In this document: positions 54,760 to 54,824 of the stretch, in pieces
Layout of the letters: each line of letters opens with the position of its first letter
Position numbering within the stretch: position 1 is the first letter of the stretch
Assembly (NCBI GenBank): GCA_022820825.1
Contig: JAJEEU010000088.1
Coordinates: 1 to 54,824, forward strand
Source of the DNA: Vicinamibacteria bacterium
GTDB taxonomy: Bacteria; Acidobacteriota; Vicinamibacteria; Vicinamibacterales; UBA8438
Length of the DNA: 54,824 bases
Direction of reading: 5' to 3'
Position numbers and translations under genes: made by a program
The notes under the pieces: generated by a model
What the model saw: only the letters and a program-made list of their open reading frames with translations
What the model was told of the DNA's origin: nothing
Databases searched by the model: none

Positions 54760-54824
54760 ATGTCCGCATCCCGGCGACGGTTCCTGAAGAGCGCGGCGGC
54801 TGTGGGCGGCGTGGCGCTGGGCGC
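54760..54824 (+). CDS. Tat-exported protein, N-terminus only (cut by window edge)
   Basis: Only 21 codons are present: MSASRRRFLKSAAAVGGVALG, a clear twin-arginine signal (RRRFLK). It starts 2 bp after the membrane protein stop, so it is co-transcribed with it. The mature part lies outside the window. Confidence 0.75.
   Translation, partial: MSASRRRFLKSAAAVGGVALG

Overview
The window is about 55 kb of very GC-rich bacterial DNA. It has no rRNA, tRNA or CRISPR array that I could see. The gene content suggests an Acidobacteriota genome of the Vicinamibacteria type: DUF1552 and DUF1592 cytochrome proteins, a carboxypeptidase-regulatory/TonB-type outer-membrane protein starting with TTG, and many Tat- or lipobox-bearing enzymes. 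That placement is inferred from content and style, not from a marker gene. I count 42 genes, packed in short operons. Two of them carry an in-frame stop codon.

Left edge (1-3409): a truncated tyrosine integrase, a YebY-like DUF2511 membrane protein, a secreted beta-sandwich protein with a C-terminal sorting-type tail, and a 489-bp non-coding stretch holding inverted repeats. Region 3410-17320 is one run of ten minus-strand genes with gaps under 50 bp or 4-bp overlaps. In transcription order it encodes a DUF1592 dihaem protein, a DUF1552 protein, a secreted ankyrin protein, an unnamed secreted partner, a cytochrome c/PHM-like copper protein, two epoxide hydrolase lipoproteins, a metallo-beta-lactamase-fold lipoprotein, a Tat-exported FAD oxidoreductase and an Ig-like/carboxypeptidase-regulatory protein. 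Nearly all are predicted to leave the cytoplasm, so this looks like an envelope oxidative catabolic pathway.

From 17493 to 27090 lie an Lcp/MpaB-type oxygenase interrupted by an amber codon, an RND exporter, ispH, and a plus-strand operon. That operon holds squalene synthase, an exported HpcH/HpaI-type aldolase, and a second copper-cytochrome plus partner pair with the gene order swapped relative to the first pair. From 27106 to 38961 there is a mixture of hydrolases, an OPT transporter with a coupled membrane protein, an amidohydrolase lipoprotein, a VOC protein, a PQQ-type propeller, a polysaccharide deacetylase, a second exported aldolase, a TVP38-type membrane protein and an exported TIM-barrel isomerase/epimerase.

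The most striking locus is 39073-39534. It is a DUF411-family gene whose first CGCC-motif cysteine is encoded by TGA. A hairpin with a GGUC apical loop follows at the spacing expected of a bacterial SECIS, so I predict a selenoprotein. It heads a likely operon with two FtsX/MacB-type permeases and their ATPase (39578-42781).

The right part (42811-54824) has a four-gene minus operon of small exported proteins (NTF2-like, VOC, MBL-fold, NIPSNAP), an RhlE-type helicase, a serine hydrolase, a 1069-residue TonB-dependent receptor-like protein, an Abhydrolase_10-type protein, a membrane protein and the start of a Tat-exported protein. Two themes tie the window together: export of enzyme families that are usually cytoplasmic, and a possible isoprenoid link (IspH, squalene synthase, Lcp/MpaB oxygenase, epoxide hydrolases). 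The isoprenoid link is only a hypothesis.
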